This document shows positions 13,172 to 25,850 of a stretch of DNA of 64,000 nucleotides, piece by piece. The stretch is taken from contig JAPWDM010000005.1 of the NCBI GenBank assembly GCA_035578155.1, positions 34,868,108 to 34,932,107 of the forward strand. The letters run 5' to 3'. Position 1 is the stretch's first letter, and every line of letters starts with the position of its first letter. Source of the DNA: Brachynemurus nebulosus (taxonomy: Eukaryota; Arthropoda; Insecta; Neuroptera; Myrmeleontidae). The notes under the pieces are model-generated. The model was not told where the DNA came from, did not search any database, and was given only the letters and a program-made list of their open reading frames with translations. The translations under genes and the position numbers were made by a program.

Positions 13172-13523
13172 TATTGCCTGTATATTTACGACAGAAAACA
13201 AATTTATCACACATACACTAGATACCATTCAACATTTTATTTAGATAGAACAACTCAGTTTTTCTACATCGATTATATACATAATAGACGGAGAGCCGAT
13301 AAACGAAAGCCAAAAGTATGCCGCAAAACCCATAGCTAGGGAGCCGATGATAAGATTTCATATCGTCGTTGATAGTAATATATTATGTAGTTTACTACTA
13401 CTTATGTACATAAGAAAAAATTAGAACGAAACTCGGATGATGCTCGAATTTTTAAGAATAAATTTGGAAAATGTGAAAAAGAGAGGTACCTTAAATAATA
13501 TAATCGCATTATAATATTTTTGT
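13172..13523. other. Non-coding spacer
   Basis: No gene or repeat recognised in about 350 bases between two mobile elements. Confidence 0.5.
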
Positions 13524-13990
13524 TTATAGTATATGGAGCAATAAGTGCGGGAAATTGTCGATTGCCCACGAAAACGAAGTTGAGCGCACGAACGTAATGA
13601 GTGCGCTCATTCGCTTGAGTGGGTAATCGACAATCCCGCACGAGTTGCACAAACTATTTTTTATTACGAATTTCACATACTTTTTTCTATTATTATTACT
13701 ATTTTTGACATTTTTATTACTTTTTAAAATAATATTTTTAAGTGTTCGTTTTTTTTTTCTGAATTAAATATTGTTTAAATTACTTTGTTGGTGGTTTCTA
13801 TAGAAATAATTATGAAATATTTATTAAATGAAAAATCAAGAGGTGGCTTTGCCTGTTTTGATTAAATTTTGCGTGTTTTATTGTCAATTTACGTGCGAAA
13901 AGTTTACTTTCTGCACGCAAGAAAGTATGTGGGAAGAGTACAGTTGCGCCAAGTTAGTACTTCTCCCGCATGAGTAATAAAAAAATAATT
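13524..13990. repeat. Hairpin-headed repeat family, copy 1
   Basis: The block opens with AATAAGTGCGGG and contains a strong long-range hairpin (about 13,543-13,637). GTGCGGGAAATTGTCGATTG pairs with the complement ending in CAATCCCGCAC; nested inside is GAGCGCAC...GTGCGCTC. It closes near 13,970 with CTCCCGCATGAGTAAT, which inversely matches the start. A second copy lies at 21,668-22,140 in the same orientation. It is non-coding and probably a MITE-like element; the superfamily is not recognised. Confidence 0.75.
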
Positions 13991-14119
13991 ACGAACGTTT
14001 TTTTTTTCTTAAGAAAAAGTGGCCAATAAACCATTAAATCATCTTTTTAATTTATATTTTTGAATTCAGTATACTTCCTAGAATAGGAAAATAAAGGAGC
14101 CAAAAATAGGGACTTTTGA

Positions 14120-14395
14120 TTTTAGCTATAATTTAAAAAAAAATACTTCTGTCGCATAATATAGTAAATTTCTGGTTACAAGAATTACTTTTTCTCGAAA
14201 ATCCTTCTACTTAGGATAATGACTCAAAGCCTATCTTATCATGGTAAAAAAATTATTTTGAAAAAGTTTTGAATTTTTGCATTTGCATTTTACATTCTTA
14301 TGATGAAAAATGTTAATTTTTCTCAAAAATCGGTTTAAATAAAATAATGGATTAAATATTTATGTGATTTTTTCCGCTCTTTACCACTGAATAAA
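14120..14395. mobile_element. Decayed fragment related to the 4-kb foldback
   Basis: Words such as TGTCGCATAATATAGTAAAT and TTATGTGATTTTTTCCGCTC align in order with the outer element of 4,014-6,745 (its left arm and the segment after the inserted foldback). The similarity stops where the 14,401 repeat begins, suggesting that the repeat inserted into this older fragment. Confidence 0.5.
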
Positions 14396-14400
14396 AAAAA

Positions 14401-15853
14401 CGCCGTGAGCAGCGGGGCCCCATCACGGTAGTCGAATTTTCCCCTTCATCTTCGGTATTGAATGTCTACAAGCGAAATGTGATTGAAAGTCTACAACCGA
14501 ATTGTCATTTTGTTGGTTTCAAAACTGGTGATGAGTGTTCGGCTGATCGAGGCTTTAAAAAAAGGTTTTAAGTATTTAAGGGCTGTATCTCAGTAAATTT
14601 CAATTTTGTGCCGAAAACAGGTAGCAGAAAAAAAGCCAACACAATTCGTACGAGGACATTCCTGCCCACGAGGACCTTCAATAGTAAACTGGAAGGCCTT
14701 TATAAAGATATTTTTTCTTTCCAAAAAAATCCAAAATTTCTATTTTATAAATACTAAAAATCCAAAATTCCTAATTTATAAATAAACAGTGACTTTAATA
14801 ACATTTTTAAATTACTTAATATGTATGTATTTCATTTGTCATAAAAGTAAGTTCACTTTTTTTTAAATTTTTTAAAATTACTATTCGTCTACTTGTATTT
14901 AGAATAAACATAATACTTTTAAAACACATTTAACAATAGCATTCAATTCCGATGTAAAAATGGGAGAAGTGGGGGGAAAAGTGATGTGGACTCCCTACAA
15001 AGTACTAGCTGGATACTAACTGAATACACGTACAAAATTTCAGCCCTCTAGGTTTCCTTATGGAGTCTCTAGACGTGTTAGAAAACAAGCAAAAAAATTA
15101 AGGAAATATTGGCGTAAAAATCGTGGGGGTAAGGGTTAAAAGTTGAAACCTCCAAAAACCAGTGTCTCGCTATTAGCTTAACCTGTACACCAAATTTCAG
15201 CCCTCTAGGTTTATTTGGGGAGATTTTGACCCGAACGAAACTGTTAAAAAACAAGAAAAATCATGTTCTTTTGGGTATAAAAATGGTGAGGGTAGGGGTT
15301 AAAAGTCGAGACCCCCAAAAGGCACCCCCTTGATACTAACTCAATCCGAATACAAAATTTCAGCCCTCTAGGTTTATTCGGGTGACCTGTGCGAGTGGTA
15401 CAAACTTCGAAAACGTCGAAAATGCATGAAATTGTAGCTTAAAAATGAGGTGGGTGGAGGTAAAATATTAAAACCTCCAAAAAGCATAACCTAGGTACGA
15501 ACTTTATCAACACACCAAATTTCAACCCTCTACGTTAATTCTGGGGGGCTGGGGGCCTGTTAGATCCAGCGAAAATCGTTTTTCCCCCCTCTACTCCCAC
15601 CATATCATCCTAGGAAGCTGAATTTTGGATATGTTGTAGATAATTGACCGAAACATTATTTAAAACCGGTTTGGAAAAGTTTTATTGCTTTTCCGCCCCC
15701 CACCACCCCCTTAAAGGTCGGGTCAGAAAAGAAATTTGCCCAAAATTTGACCCCACTTTGATAGTATGAGGTGCATCGAAAATGAGCCCCATTTACCAAA
15801 TTTCATCTCTTAACTTCCATAGGGGGGCCCTACACAAATTAAAAGGTGGCGGG

Positions 15854-15930
<77 letters not shown>

Positions 15931-16059
15931 CATTTTTTTTTCTACATATTCGTGTTCTACGGGTCCGAAAACGGATAGCGCCCCTACTCTCGCCTCTCGC
16001 AGCTCTTATCGTATAGACTGTATAAGTCTAATTTTTCGGAGAAAATTCGACTAAAAAAT
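14401..16059. repeat. Dispersed 1.7-kb repeat with internal ~160-bp periodicity, copy 1
   Basis: This is nearly identical in sequence and order to 18,777-20,813. It starts with CGCCGTGAGCAGCGGGGCC and ends with GGAGAAAATTCGACTAA. AGTCGAATTTTCCCC near the start (14,430) is inversely matched near the end, giving a short subterminal inverted repeat. The motif CAGCCCTCTAGGTTT recurs at 15,041, 15,198, 15,361 and (degenerate) 15,523, spacings of 157, 163 and 162 bases, so the middle is a diverged tandem array. An (AT)n run at 15,857-15,927 precedes the end. Frames inside (for example 15,782-16,054) are not coding. The class is unknown. Confidence 0.85.
15857..15927. repeat. (AT)n microsatellite
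   Basis: An uninterrupted AT dinucleotide run inside the 1.7-kb repeat; the second copy carries a shorter run (20,654-20,680). Confidence 0.95.
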
Positions 16060-17929
16060 GTAAAAAGACTTATTAATTTTGGTATATTTTGGCAAAAAAC
16101 TAATTTTTACCAAACGAAAAATGCCCAAAATGCTGGCATCGGACATGTCTGGTTAACGAACTCATCCAAGCTTTTCGTCAACTTTTGCCAAACGACGATG
16201 TAATCACTTAATATTACTGTCATCAGCTCCCTCTCTACCGGTTGTGCTATTTCGAATTACCAAAAACTTTTTTTTTTAACAAATATTTCAAAAATATATT
16301 AGTCTGTACGAAAAAAGTAATTATTTCTTTTAGTATTTTTTACAAGTTTTAGAATTATTATTATTATTATTATTATCAAACCTTTTTTTCTTCGTACACG
16401 ATGTCTTCTCCATATTATCCCTGACGAACCATAATGCCTCCTGTGCGTCGGATATCGTTTCAAAATCATTGTGTATCCCCGCACCGGCTGCTGTGCTCTG
16501 TGCGGAACCTATTTTGTACCGATTGATGCAATTATTGTTCGCTCCAAAGTTTTGTCGATTGCACGACGACAAAAAATGACGAATAATCAGCAATCTAAAC
16601 GACTGAAACAAACAAACAGAAAAAAACAAAATGATCATGTATTTAAGAACAACTTTTATTTCATTCTAGTGGAAAATAAACCCTCTTAAAGAGGGAAAGT
16701 AAAAAAGTTTTCTTTTGCCCTAATGTTTAAAAAGGATTTAAGCATTGAATGTGGTTGTAAAGTTTGATATTAAAAATTTTTTTCTTCTTTCCTTTATACA
16801 AATCTAAAACATATAAAGTACTAGTGGGTAAATATTTTTTTAAACAGTTATCACTGGCATCCAAATGTATTTCAAAAATTGCTCTCAAAATTTTTAGTGA
16901 ATATAAGAAACAATAGAATTTAACGTAGTTTCTCCGTGACAGTCAGGTACAAAAGTATATCTCACCAAAAAAATTTTCTTTTATCAAAAATTAAATAATG
17001 TATTAATATTCTTCAGTTATTGTATTTGCATACCACTTGTTTTTTTGAATTTCCGCGCGCTTATGTAGTAGCAATTTAAAAGAATTGTTGAAAAAGCGTT
17101 GTAAAAACGTTGTAAAATGATGTTTTTAAATTATATTTAAAAAACGGCGTGGTCAATAACTTTTATTTCTTATTAAATGTGGTTTGTAATTTTGTATTAA
17201 ATAACATATTAAATTTTTATCAAATTCCTTTGACACGTTTTCAATTTATTCAAAAAAAAAAAAAAAAATAGAGTTTTCCCATAAGAGCCCGTGTTAAAAT
17301 TACAAAACTTTAAAACCGTTTTTCTCAAAATTGGGATAGTCAATTTTTTTAAGAGCTCGAATTATTGGTATTGGATTAAATAAATATTTAGAGAAGTTTC
17401 ATTAAATTCCTTTGAAAAAATCGTTTTATCGACCAACTACCTTAACTACCATTTATGAAATAAAATTATAAATATTTGTACAATTTTAAGGTAAATTTAA
17501 TCTTGTGCTAAAAAAAAATAGAAAATAATAGTCTTTTATACACTCATTGAGATTAAGAACGTAAATTATTAATAATAAAAAACACCGGTAGAGTGCGTAA
17601 AATTTTTATTAAACATTCTCTCTATACCTCGTACACATTACGCACCAGACGTAACGTACGTTGATATACATATTAATATTATTAAATTTTATAAATTTTC
17701 AGACATTTCAAGCACGAAATTAATTCTACAAAAAACAAGTTGTCAGGTGCAAGTTGTACTTTCACAGACAGTATTCCGTACTATATCGGTTGTTATTTAT
17801 GGTTGCGATGTATGTAATAGCATAATATGGGGGTAGATAAAATATTTTTCCTGACGAATAATTATTGATTTCAAAATGATCGTATCTTTATCTTTGGCCT
17901 TTTTACGTTTGCCAGAAAGGAAATAATAG
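16060..17929. other. Non-coding stretch with an (ATT)n run and adjacent GC-richer block
   Basis: A perfect ATT trinucleotide run lies at about 16,352-16,377. Read on the minus strand, the GC-richer block at 16,380-16,580 ends directly in (TAA)n. That is the usual look of the 3' end of a non-LTR retrotransposon, but I recognise no reverse-transcriptase motif in it. The rest, to 17,929, is AT-rich with long poly-A runs and no gene. Confidence 0.45.
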
Positions 17930-18075
17930 TATATTATTCAACGAGCTAGTAATGATAGCTATTATTCACGAAGATGAAATTGCGACACAAGCCGGCGCTT
18001 GTGAGGCGAGTGTCGTAATGCATCTGAGTGGGTAATAGCCATTGCAAGCGAGTAGAATACGATATTTTTTCTACG
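17930..18075. repeat. Hairpin repeat related to the 13.5-kb and 21.7-kb family
   Basis: It begins with AATAGTATATT like the others. It holds a nested hairpin (TAATGATAGCTATTA pairing with GGGTAATAGCCATT, inner GACACAAGC with GTGTC) and ends with GATATTTTTTCTACGACTTT, comparable to the family's TATTTTTTATTACGAATTT. Non-coding. Confidence 0.6.
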
Positions 18076-18776
18076 ACTTTTTTCCTTTTTTATTTAAATA
18101 AAATTGAATATAAATTTTAATTAAATTAAATTTTTAATCTATTTCTAATTTCATTAAATGTTTGTATAATACTCGTATGTATAAAACGATCAAAGCATAA
18201 TATAAACTACTTTGTTTACTTGAACGTGCTTAAATAAGCTTTCCTTTGATAACCTACTCTAGACTTTTAGGAAATTTTTTTTTTCACTTTACAGGTTACC
18301 TACTGAAATTAACCGCCAGAATTGAAATTAAACTTAACATCTACAACTGAGGCGCCTAGAACCCAAGCGGTGGAAGTGCCAAGAAAAGAAGAAAATTTCT
18401 TCTTTCTATTCCACGTATTAACTCATTTTTTATTTTTTGGTACTTACATCCCTTTCGTTCTAGCCGCCTCAATTGGCCTACCTTTCACGTCGAATGGTTT
18501 CAGAGAAAATGGCCTTTGGCAGACGGGCGGACACCGAAATGATCCGTTCCTATAATGGACACCGATTTTAAGTGTTCCGTTTTATCGGTTTTGATACGGA
18601 ACACTAAAAATATATAATTTAATTCTAGCGTTATGGTTAAAATTTTTATCAATAAATATACCACACTAAAAATAGGGTAAATTACATTTCTCCAAAATAA
18701 ATTCGAAATCAATAAAAAAAAAAAGTTTTTTTTTAAAAATTCCCATCATCTTGAATATGAACTAGAAATAAAAAAA
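18076..18776. other. Non-coding stretch with one small hairpin
   Basis: No gene supported. A perfect 10-bp stem (AGTGTTCCGT at 18,571-18,580, complement at 18,596-18,605) stands out. The 77-codon frame at 18,322-18,555 has no recognisable domain. Confidence 0.5.
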
Positions 18777-20813
18777 CGCCGTGAGCAGCGGGGCCCCATC
18801 ACGGTAGTCGAATTTTCCCCTTCATCTTCGGTATTGAATGTTTACAAGCGAAATGTAATTGAAAGTCTACAACCGAATTGTCATTTTGTTGGTTTCAAAA
18901 CTGGTCATGAGTGTTCGGCTGATCGAGGCTTTAAAAAAAGGTTTTAAGTATTTAAGGGCTGTATCTCAGTAAATTTCAATTTTGTGCCGAAAACAGGTAG
19001 CAGAACAAAAACCAACACAATTCGTACGAGGGCATTCCTGCCCATGTTTATCCGCTAATTGCCTTTATGTTTTAGTTTTAAATATTAAAAAAGGACCTTA
19101 AATAGTAAACTGGAAGGCCATTATAAAGATATTTTTTCTTTCAAAAAAAAAAAATAAAAAATAAAAAAAATAAAAAATAAAAAATTATTTCTTCGGTATT
19201 GAGTGTCTACAAGCGAAATATAATTGAAAGTCCACAAGCGATTTGTAATTTTGGTGGTTTCAAAACTGATAATGAGTGTCCGGTTGATCGGGGCTTTATA
19301 AAAAGATTTTAAGTTTTTAAGGGCTGAATCTCAGTAAATTTCAATTTTGTGCCGATAGAAGTTAACAGGGAAAAAGCCAACACAATTCGTACAAGGGCAT
19401 TTCTATCCATGCTTATCCGCCAATTGCCTTTGTATTTTACTTTTAAATATTAAAAAAGGAACTTAAATAGTAAACTGGAAGGCTTTTATGAAGATATTTT
19501 TTCTTTCCAAAAAAATCCAAAATTTCTATTTTATAAATAATAAAAATCCAAAATTCCTAAATAATAATTAAATAAATAAATAAACATTGACTTTAATAAC
19601 ATTTGCAAATTACTTAATATGTATGTATTTCATTTGTTAAAAAATTGTATTCACTTTTTTTTAAATTTTTTAAAATTACTATTCGCCTACTTGTATTTAG
19701 AATAAACATAATGCTTTTAAAACACATTTAACAATAGCATTCAATTCCGATGTAAAAATGGGAGAAGTGGGGGGAAAAGTGATGCGGACTCCCTACAAGG
19801 TACTAGCTGGATACTAACTGAATACACGTACAAAATTTCAGCCCTCTAGGTTTCCTTATGGAGTCTCTAGACGTGTTATAAAACAAGCAAAAAAATTAAG
19901 GAAATATTGGCGTCAAAATCGTGGGGGTAAGGGTTAAAAGTTGAAACCTCCAAAAAACAGTGTCTGGCTATTAGCTTAACCTGTACACCAAATTTCAGCC
20001 CTCTAGGTTTATTTGGGGAGATTTTGACCCGAACGAAACTGTTAAAAAACAAGAAAAATCATATTCTTTTGGGTATAAAAATGGTGGGGGTAGGGGTTAA
20101 AAGTCGAGACCCCCAAAAGGCACCCCCTTGATACTAACTCAATCCGAATACAAAATTTCAGCCCTCTAGGTTTATTCGGGTGACCTGTGCGAGTGGTACA
20201 AACTTCGAAAACGTCGAAAATACATGAAATTGTAGCTTAAAAATGAGGGGGGTGGGGGTAAAATATTAAAACCTCCAAAAAGCACAACCTAGGTACGAAC
20301 TTTATCAACACACCAAATTTCAACCCTCTACGTTAATTCTGGGGGGCTGGGGGCCTGTTAGATCCAGCGAAAATCGTTTTTCCCCCCTCTACTCCCACCA
20401 TATCATCCTAGGAAGCTGAATTTTGGATATGTTGTAGATAATTGACCGAAACATTATTTAAAACCGGTTTGAAAAAGTTTTATTGCTTTTCAGCCCCCCA
20501 CGACCCCCTTAAAGGTCGGGTCCGAAAAAAAATTTGCCCAAAATTTGACCCCACTTTGATAGTATTGTTGTGCATCGGAATAAGCCCCATTTACCAAATT
20601 TCATCTCTTAACTTCCATAGGGGGGCCCTACACATATTAAAAGGTTGCGGGAAAATATATATATATATATATATATATATCAGACATCTTTTTTTTTTAC
20701 ATAATCGTGTTCTACGGGTCCGAAAACGGATAGCGCCCCTGGTCTCGCCTCTCGCAGCTCTTATCGTATAGACTGTATAAGTCTAATTTTTCGGAGAAAA
20801 TTCGACTAAAAAA
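18777..20813. repeat. Dispersed 2.0-kb repeat, copy 2
   Basis: Same family as 14,401-16,059, with the same start, end and internal CAGCCCTCTAGG periodicity (19,839; 19,996; 20,159; 20,321). It is longer because the leading block around CTTCGGTATTGA is duplicated: the first version is near 18,823 and a diverged second near 19,191, joined by an A-rich stretch. Its (AT)n run is shorter. Non-coding. Confidence 0.85.
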
Positions 20814-21667
20814 TATTAAGGAAATAAATGTAAATTTAATTCGGTAGTGAAAAAGTAAGATCATTTTGTTCATGAATTTCCATAATACTACAGGTACCTA
20901 TGTAAATTTCCGAACGAAATAATAAATATACAGTGCCTTCCAAAAAGTTGGCTGCGTATAAAGGGATTGTTTTGTACATCATTTTCCTCAGGAAATCTGT
21001 TTTTATTGTTGGCTCTCTATACGATCAGATTCAACATGGAACTAGATACAAGTAAAAAATAAATACTTTTTTGCTTTTTATTTGAATTACTTTACACATA
21101 ATGTATACGAAAATATAAATAAATAAACAAACAGCATAGTTATTTTTAATACAGATTTTGACCCTTAGAGATTTATCAACAAAAGGAAATGTTTTGATAT
21201 TACGTTTTTCCGGAAAGTATTTTTGGAGTTTATACATGTAGTTGTAGATACGGAAAAGAAACCAAATATTGATTTCAAATATGAAATTGATACTTGCGTT
21301 GTACGCGCCCATATATTCCCAAGTGTCAGTTTTTGTTTTATCATTCTCTTGAACCATCGTAGACAACAAATAGGTACTATAGAATTAGAAATAATGGCGG
21401 TTCATTTATAACAATTTGTAACTTCTAAAGTTATTGTAGAAAAAAATCGAACAGTGAAATAATGAAAGAGTAAAAAAATTATTCTGTGAATTTTCATTTT
21501 TATATTTAATAGGAGATTCGCTAAAAAAAATAAATCGATTTTTTTTTCTTCATAATTATATTTCTTAAGGTGTTAAAAATATTCTCCTAAAATTTTATTT
21601 AAAAAAATGAAAAATAAAAAAAGTTATGGTCATTTTAGTGCACGCACTTTACTATAATTCAATTTAA
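20814..21667. other. Non-coding stretch, no gene seen
   Basis: AT-rich DNA. The 112-codon minus-strand frame at 21,031-21,369 has no recognisable domain and biased composition. Confidence 0.5.
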
Positions 21668-22140
21668 ATAATAGTATATTGTGCAATAAGGGCGGGAAAT
21701 TGTCGATTGCCCACGAGAGCGAAGTTGAGCGCACGATCGTAGTGAGTGCACTCATTCGCTTGAGTCAGCAATCGACAATCCCGCACGAGTTGCACATATT
21801 ATTTTTTATTACGAATTTCACATACTTTTTTCTATTATTATTACTATTTTTTACATTTTTATTACTTTTTAAAATAATATTTTTGAGTGTTTGTCTTTTT
21901 TTCTGAATTAAATATTGTTTAAATTACTTTATTGATGATTTCTATAGAAATTATTATGAAATATTTATTAAATGAAAAATCAAGAGGCGACTTTGCGTGT
22001 TTTATTGTCAATTTGCCTGCGTAAAGTTTACTTTCCGCACGCAAAAAAGTATGTGGGAAAAATACAGTGGACAAACAGCTATTTTGCGTACAAAAATATG
22101 TGCGCCAAGTTAGTACTTCTCCCGCATGAATAATAAAAAA
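21668..22140. repeat. Hairpin-headed repeat family, copy 2
   Basis: Collinear with 13,524-13,990: the same head hairpin (GGGCGGGAAATTGTCGATTG and its complement, 21,690-21,785), then the same AT-rich body and the CTCCCGCATGAATAAT end. It contains a small extra segment near 22,068-22,100 that copy 1 lacks. Confidence 0.75.
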
Positions 22141-23446
22141 AAAAACTTTAAATGTTTTTTTCCCGAAAGTACGTTTTTCGACATAGTTCCTCATGTATCT
22201 CAAAAAGTATTTGAGATATCGACATAAATCAAAGTGCATATTATTCCTCGATACCGTCATTTTGGCAGGAACTAGTATCTTTTGATTCCATAATACATTT
22301 TCAAAATGGCGACTATTTATAGTCGAGAATCAACGGTGATTTTTGAAAATTTATTTTTAAAATGCGATTTCCCGCTGATTTTTTATTTTTTTCCTTAGAT
22401 CCTAGTTAGTGCCATAACTGTGTGTGTATATTTTCAGAAAATTCTTGATTTTTTGATTTTGGTTCACTGGGGATCTCAGAACGCGAGGAACCATCAAGGT
22501 GGAAAAATCTCGCAGTGTCGACTTCAAAACCATTTACACTCATCTCATTTTTGAATTAGAAAAAAAATTTTTTTTGTAGTATCAAGACATGTAGAAGCAA
22601 TGCTGTATATTTAGTTTTTTAATAAAATATTTATTTGTATAAAAAAATAATAATACTAAAGATCGATTTTTGATGTTTTTTTGGTGAATTTCCCCTTAAT
22701 TGCACTACTACTCTGTGACGCTTGTTAACAAAGGGAAAGAGAAAAGTACAAAGGAAAATATTTCATTATTACTCTTTTTCAAACTCCACTAATAATCTGC
22801 TTATAAATTGACGTACTCATGGTACTATGGCAATGTACGCTATCACAATGAGTTAATTTACCAATCTACACAGCACCACCACCACTTGAATTCTTTAAGT
22901 AATTTCTTTATTTAATTAAACAAAAGATCGAATTAAACCAGCATTGTTTGTTTTTCGAATTACTTTCCTGCACCATTTTAATTAAAACTTTCAGTTTACT
23001 TTTTTTTTCAATTCGATAAAATCTTTATTTGATTCATTTAATCCACCTAATTCAGTGCCATGTTTGTTATTTGATATAGTCCATTACTCAACACCAGAAG
23101 TTCTCAAACTTATTTCGTCGATTACCCATTTTCAGAATCAATTATTTTCTAGCGCCCACAAACATTTTTAACTTTACCACATCTTGAAAATCAGAATTGC
23201 AATCATTACTTTAATTATAGCATGCCATGTCAGTCTTATCCTGTTTCTGAGTTTAAACTGACGTTTTAAACGAAACTTTCTAAGCCTTCAATGTCCACCA
23301 GAGGGCGTTGTTGCCCACTTTAAGAAATACTACTCTACACAAATACTGTTTGCCATTCATTAAGACTTAAATTTACGCATTTTATGTATCATTTAAATAT
23401 ATAGAATAATAGGGGACAGTATTTTGTTATTTGATAGTAATATATT
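22141..23446. other. Non-coding stretch, no gene seen
   Basis: AT-rich sequence with homopolymers; no coding region or clear element boundary recognised. Confidence 0.5.
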
Positions 23447-24625
23447 ACACACCAAGGGGCTATAGTGTGACTTTTAATCCCGAGTGTGAAGTTTATTGCC
23501 AGAGGGCCTCTAAAAGTCTGAAAGCAAGAATTCACACGAAAGATTCATTTTAGTCCCGTAGCGTATATTCGTATATTATCTTTTTACAGTTCCGGATAAT
23601 TTAAAACTAGAAAAATTAACTCGGGAATTCCCAGTGTCACCTCTAGGTGACAGTGATTTGTGATTTTCTTTAACAGACAATATAACAAATTTTAAAAATA
23701 AATGTGTTACGACTAAAATGTTAATACTTAGTAGTATTCATGGTTTTAATTTGGCAACACTGAAGTTATGTTAACGGTCAAATTAATTCTGTTGTTTCAA
23801 ACGATTTGCTATTTTATTGCGTGTGAGTGTATCTTGTGGTATTTTCGCTGTTATAAAAATGTCTAAAAAGTAGGTGCGGTTATTATTGTTATAACAAATT
23901 ATTATTTAAGAATCAAGCTTATAATGAAAGTGATTTTTTGCCGGTAATTTCATACCGTTTTATCAGTTCATATTACAAATAACGGCCCGTATAACCTATA
24001 ATTGACACGCCATTAAAAAAAAAAACTAAAGGGTATTTTTTTTCAATTATTTATTTTTTATATGTTGAGTACCTAAAGATAAAAACTAGCACAAAATAAG
24101 AATATTTTGTCGATAGATCGCGGCATGGGAATTGCCGAGTTAAGGAAAAATTTATTTTAATGTCGTTCAAATTGTATGAAATAATATTACATCAACTATA
24201 CTTTGTATAAATCAATTAAATTAGACAATAGAATAAAACTGTTTGTCTTTATCTACTTTGAATTTGTTTACTATTCTAAATTACCTAGCAACACTATTTA
24301 AGTTAAATTTCGCTTGCTGTTTGATGATGCTCTGTAATTATAAGCGAGAGAAAAAGGATGTTTAGTTCCGTGAGACTAAAAATGACACTTTACTCCCCAT
24401 AATGCAGTGGCGTAGTGAACATAACTAGCGCCCGGGGCACGACACTTTATTGGCGCCCCCCATTTCTACCAAAAACACGTATAGTTAATATTTGGCAGCT
24501 CTTTGATACACATTTGGCGCCCTTCTGCAAGTCGCGCCCGGTGCATGATAGACCCCCTTGCACCCCCGTCGCTACGTCTCTGCCATAATGAGGGACTAAA
24601 TCATGTAGTTTAGTCCTGGAATTAC
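23447..24625. repeat. Candidate diverged inverted-repeat element
   Basis: GGGGCTATAGTGTGACTTTT near 23,456 aligns in inverted orientation with the segment around 24,360-24,400 (GACACTTTACTCCCC). The left flank carries the AATATATTA start seen in the hairpin family. The match is imperfect and the ends are not sharp. A small hAT-type MITE (24,405-24,582) sits in its right end. Confidence 0.35.
24405..24582. mobile_element. 178-bp hAT-type MITE with perfect 8-bp TSD
   Basis: CCATAATG occurs immediately before (24,397-24,404) and after (24,583-24,590) the element, an exact 8-bp target duplication as hAT transposons make. The ends are CAGTGGCGTAG and CTACGTCTCTG, inverted repeats with one mismatch. 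The GC-rich interior contrasts with its surroundings. No coding capacity. Confidence 0.9.
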
Positions 24626-25621
24626 AAAAAATGTTTTTTGCATTTATTTGAAAAATATTAAAATATATTCTTAAATTTTTCGATTAAAGTATCTTTTTAT
24701 TTTCACTGTAAAAATTCCGTGTTTAATTTCGTATTTTTATATACCTATTCAAAATTAAACTTAAAAACACACATTTAATGTTTAAGGAGCTTTTCATAAC
24801 AGTTTATTTCCTTCCCTTCATATATATGTATACCTAACAGAGAAAAGCATCTGTTTAACAAAGACAGGATTACATTTTTTTTTAATTCACGGTGAGATGA
24901 TTATCAAAAAATTAATTCTTCTACAAGAAGAAATTATTTAATTAGTTGGCATTTTTTATTAATAAAAATAAAAATGTGAATAAATTTATTAAATTTTTAC
25001 TAAATTTTTTTCAAATATTAATATTAATTTAACTAATGATATACACATGATATTTTTCTTCACATTTATTTTCGTGAATAGAATTCATAATGTTCGGTAA
25101 TTTACATAAATCAAATATTTTATAAGCCATTACATTTTTTTTAAATTATTTAAAATTTTTTTTCTTTTTTTTTACAGGTAAATATCTTCATTCAATATCT
25201 TATAAGCAACATACTTACTGGGTGAGTTTTAAATGTTTTATTTTAAATTATTTGAACGAAAGAGGATTTTCTATTTTCATAAGTTTTACTGCTGATTTTA
25301 TGTTCTAATTTTTATACTTTATTGTGTCAAATTGTTCAACAAAAACGAAATGTTCCATAAAATCTTTGGCACTCCTCCATATAAATGCGATCGTGGCAGC
25401 CAAACAACCCCATACGCATCAATTTTATTTTATATTTCAATGTTGTTTTCCCAGTAATTTGTTTTTGTAACCCGTCCCGCCCATTTTATAGTCATTTTCA
25501 ACATAAAAAGAAAAAGTATTGTTGAAAGAAAATTTTTAAAAGATAAAAAATAGGAACAAAAGTTCGATAACCTATTGTCATAGTTTTTACAGTCATAACT
25601 CATGGTCCGTAACTGATACTA
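24626..25621. other. Non-coding stretch, no gene seen
   Basis: Very AT-rich, with no gene or repeat boundary recognised. Confidence 0.5.
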
Positions 25622-25836
25622 ATTACTAGTTATCGGACATTTTTCGGATCAAACAACATCGTGTTTTGTATGTGCAGGCAGATAGACAGATAATATGTGT
25701 GAGTTGTATATATATGTATGTCTTATCAAAATATCTATTCATTTTTATTTACATTAATCACATCAAGTGCGATATATCTGAATACACAAAACACGGATGC
25801 TGTTTGATCCGAAAAATGTCCGATACCTACTAATTA
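25622..25836. mobile_element. 215-bp foldback MITE
   Basis: ATCGGACATTTTTCGGATCA at the left is matched by TGATCCGAAAAATGTCCGAT at the right (inner bases differ slightly), continuing through the CGTGTTTTGT segment. Target duplication not resolved. Non-coding. Confidence 0.75.
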
Positions 25837-25850
25837 CATAGGTGTAGATG

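Noticed and set aside
15782..16054. Frame with a long Ile-Tyr run
   Set aside because: It is translation of the (AT)n microsatellite inside a non-coding repeat.
16330..16638. 102-codon minus-strand frame ending in poly-Asn
   Set aside because: The Asn run is the translated trinucleotide array and the rest lacks a recognisable retroelement motif; kept only as a possible LINE 3' end.
18322..18555. 77-codon frame considered as an MCU 5' exon or signal-bearing protein
   Set aside because: No mitochondrial presequence pattern joined to a phase-1 donor, no MCU-like residues, no supporting neighbours.
23820..23880. ATGTCTAAAAA followed by GTAGGT as a tiny first exon
   Set aside because: Only about four codons before a donor-like word, inside a candidate repeat; no downstream exon could be linked.
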